7,428 nt of DNA from an uncultured Porphyromonadaceae bacterium (GTDB lineage: Bacteria > Bacteroidota > Bacteroidia > Bacteroidales > Coprobacteraceae), in contig URAV01000064.1 of assembly GCA_900545915.1 (NCBI GenBank), forward strand, positions 1 to 7,428, read 5' to 3'. Each line of letters opens with the position of its first letter. Positions within the stretch are counted from its first letter, which is position 1. Shown here piece by piece: positions 7,287 to 7,428 of the stretch. Under the pieces are notes generated by a model, which saw only the letters and a list, made by a program, of their open reading frames with translations, did no database searches and was not told the DNA's origin. The position numbers and the translations under genes are program-made.

Positions 7287-7326
7287 CTTATTATGCCGAC
7301 AATGAAGACTTTATTGTCGGCATAAT
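7287..7326 (+). terminator. strong hairpin after the receptor gene
   Basis: ATTATGCCGACAAT at 7290-7303 pairs perfectly with ATTGTCGGCATAAT at 7313-7326. The stem can extend inward by one G-U and two A-U pairs to a 3-base loop (7307-7309), about 17 pairs in all. It begins 16 bases after the stop codon, a good position for a terminator. No T-tract follows (the next bases are TATAAG), so it may act with other factors or protect the mRNA 3' end, and it could serve both strands. Confidence 0.6.
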
Positions 7327-7341
7327 TATAAGTATCCGCAT

Positions 7342-7428
7342 AAGCTTCTAAGAGCCTGTCTAAACTTTCCAATAAAAAAATACTATCAGGTCATCTTTGC
7401 GTTTTCTTCCGGTCTTTTTTCCCGTTTT
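7342..7428 (+). repeat. partial repeat or insertion-sequence end running off the window
   Basis: Positions 7351-7370 match 16 of 20 bases with 4999-5018 in the left arm of the fold-back repeat, sharing the core GCCTGTnTAAAnTTT. AAGCTT at 7342-7347 just ahead also matches AAGCTT next to the right arm (5175-5180). The following stretch is AT-rich, then T/C-rich (CTTCCGGTC and TTTTTTCCCG near 7407-7425), with no readable gene before the end. This looks like one end of a dispersed repeat or mobile element whose body lies to the right. Confidence 0.4.

Overview
The window looks like chromosomal DNA from a member of the Bacteroidales (phylum Bacteroidota). The DNA is moderately AT-rich. Starts lack a strong Shine-Dalgarno and tend to sit behind A-rich stretches. 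Several upstream regions carry matches to the Bacteroides-type -7 element (TAnnTTTG). The proteins also look like this group, for example the lipoprotein binding protein and the compact TonB-dependent receptor. A genus cannot be assigned from the sequence alone.

Layout, left to right. (1) 81-1214, plus strand: lpxB, the lipid A disaccharide synthase, behind a good candidate promoter at 23-54. (2) 1261-4438, minus strand: a tightly overlapping three-gene operon for a FecCD/BtuCD-type metal-chelate importer, transcribed in the order lipoprotein binding protein, permease, ATPase. It converges on lpxB across a 46-bp gap. (3) 4439-4631: a 193-bp divergent intergenic region with candidate promoters for both directions. 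(4) 4632-4955, plus strand: a small exported His/Cys-rich protein. (5) 4956-5197: a 242-bp gap filled largely by an imperfect fold-back repeat. (6) 5198-7273, plus strand: a TonB-dependent outer-membrane receptor whose motifs suggest a metal or haem ligand, closed by a long hairpin at 7287-7326. (7) 7342-7428: the start of what looks like a third copy of the fold-back's arm, running off the window.

As a unit, 1261-7273 can be read as one uptake locus. The receptor would carry a chelated metal, haem or free metal across the outer membrane, the lipoprotein would capture it in the periplasm, and the FecCD permease and ATPase would move it across the inner membrane. The small His/Cys protein may bind the same metal. 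The ligand is not determined. I see no cobalamin riboswitch, which argues mildly against vitamin B12. The YRAP motif and the His between it and the NxxL motif fit a haem- or zinc-type receptor.

No clearly new system is proven here. The items most worth a second look are the fold-back repeat in the receptor leader with its relative at the right edge, the small His/Cys partner gene, and the ATPase with an altered Q-loop and an extra C-terminal domain.
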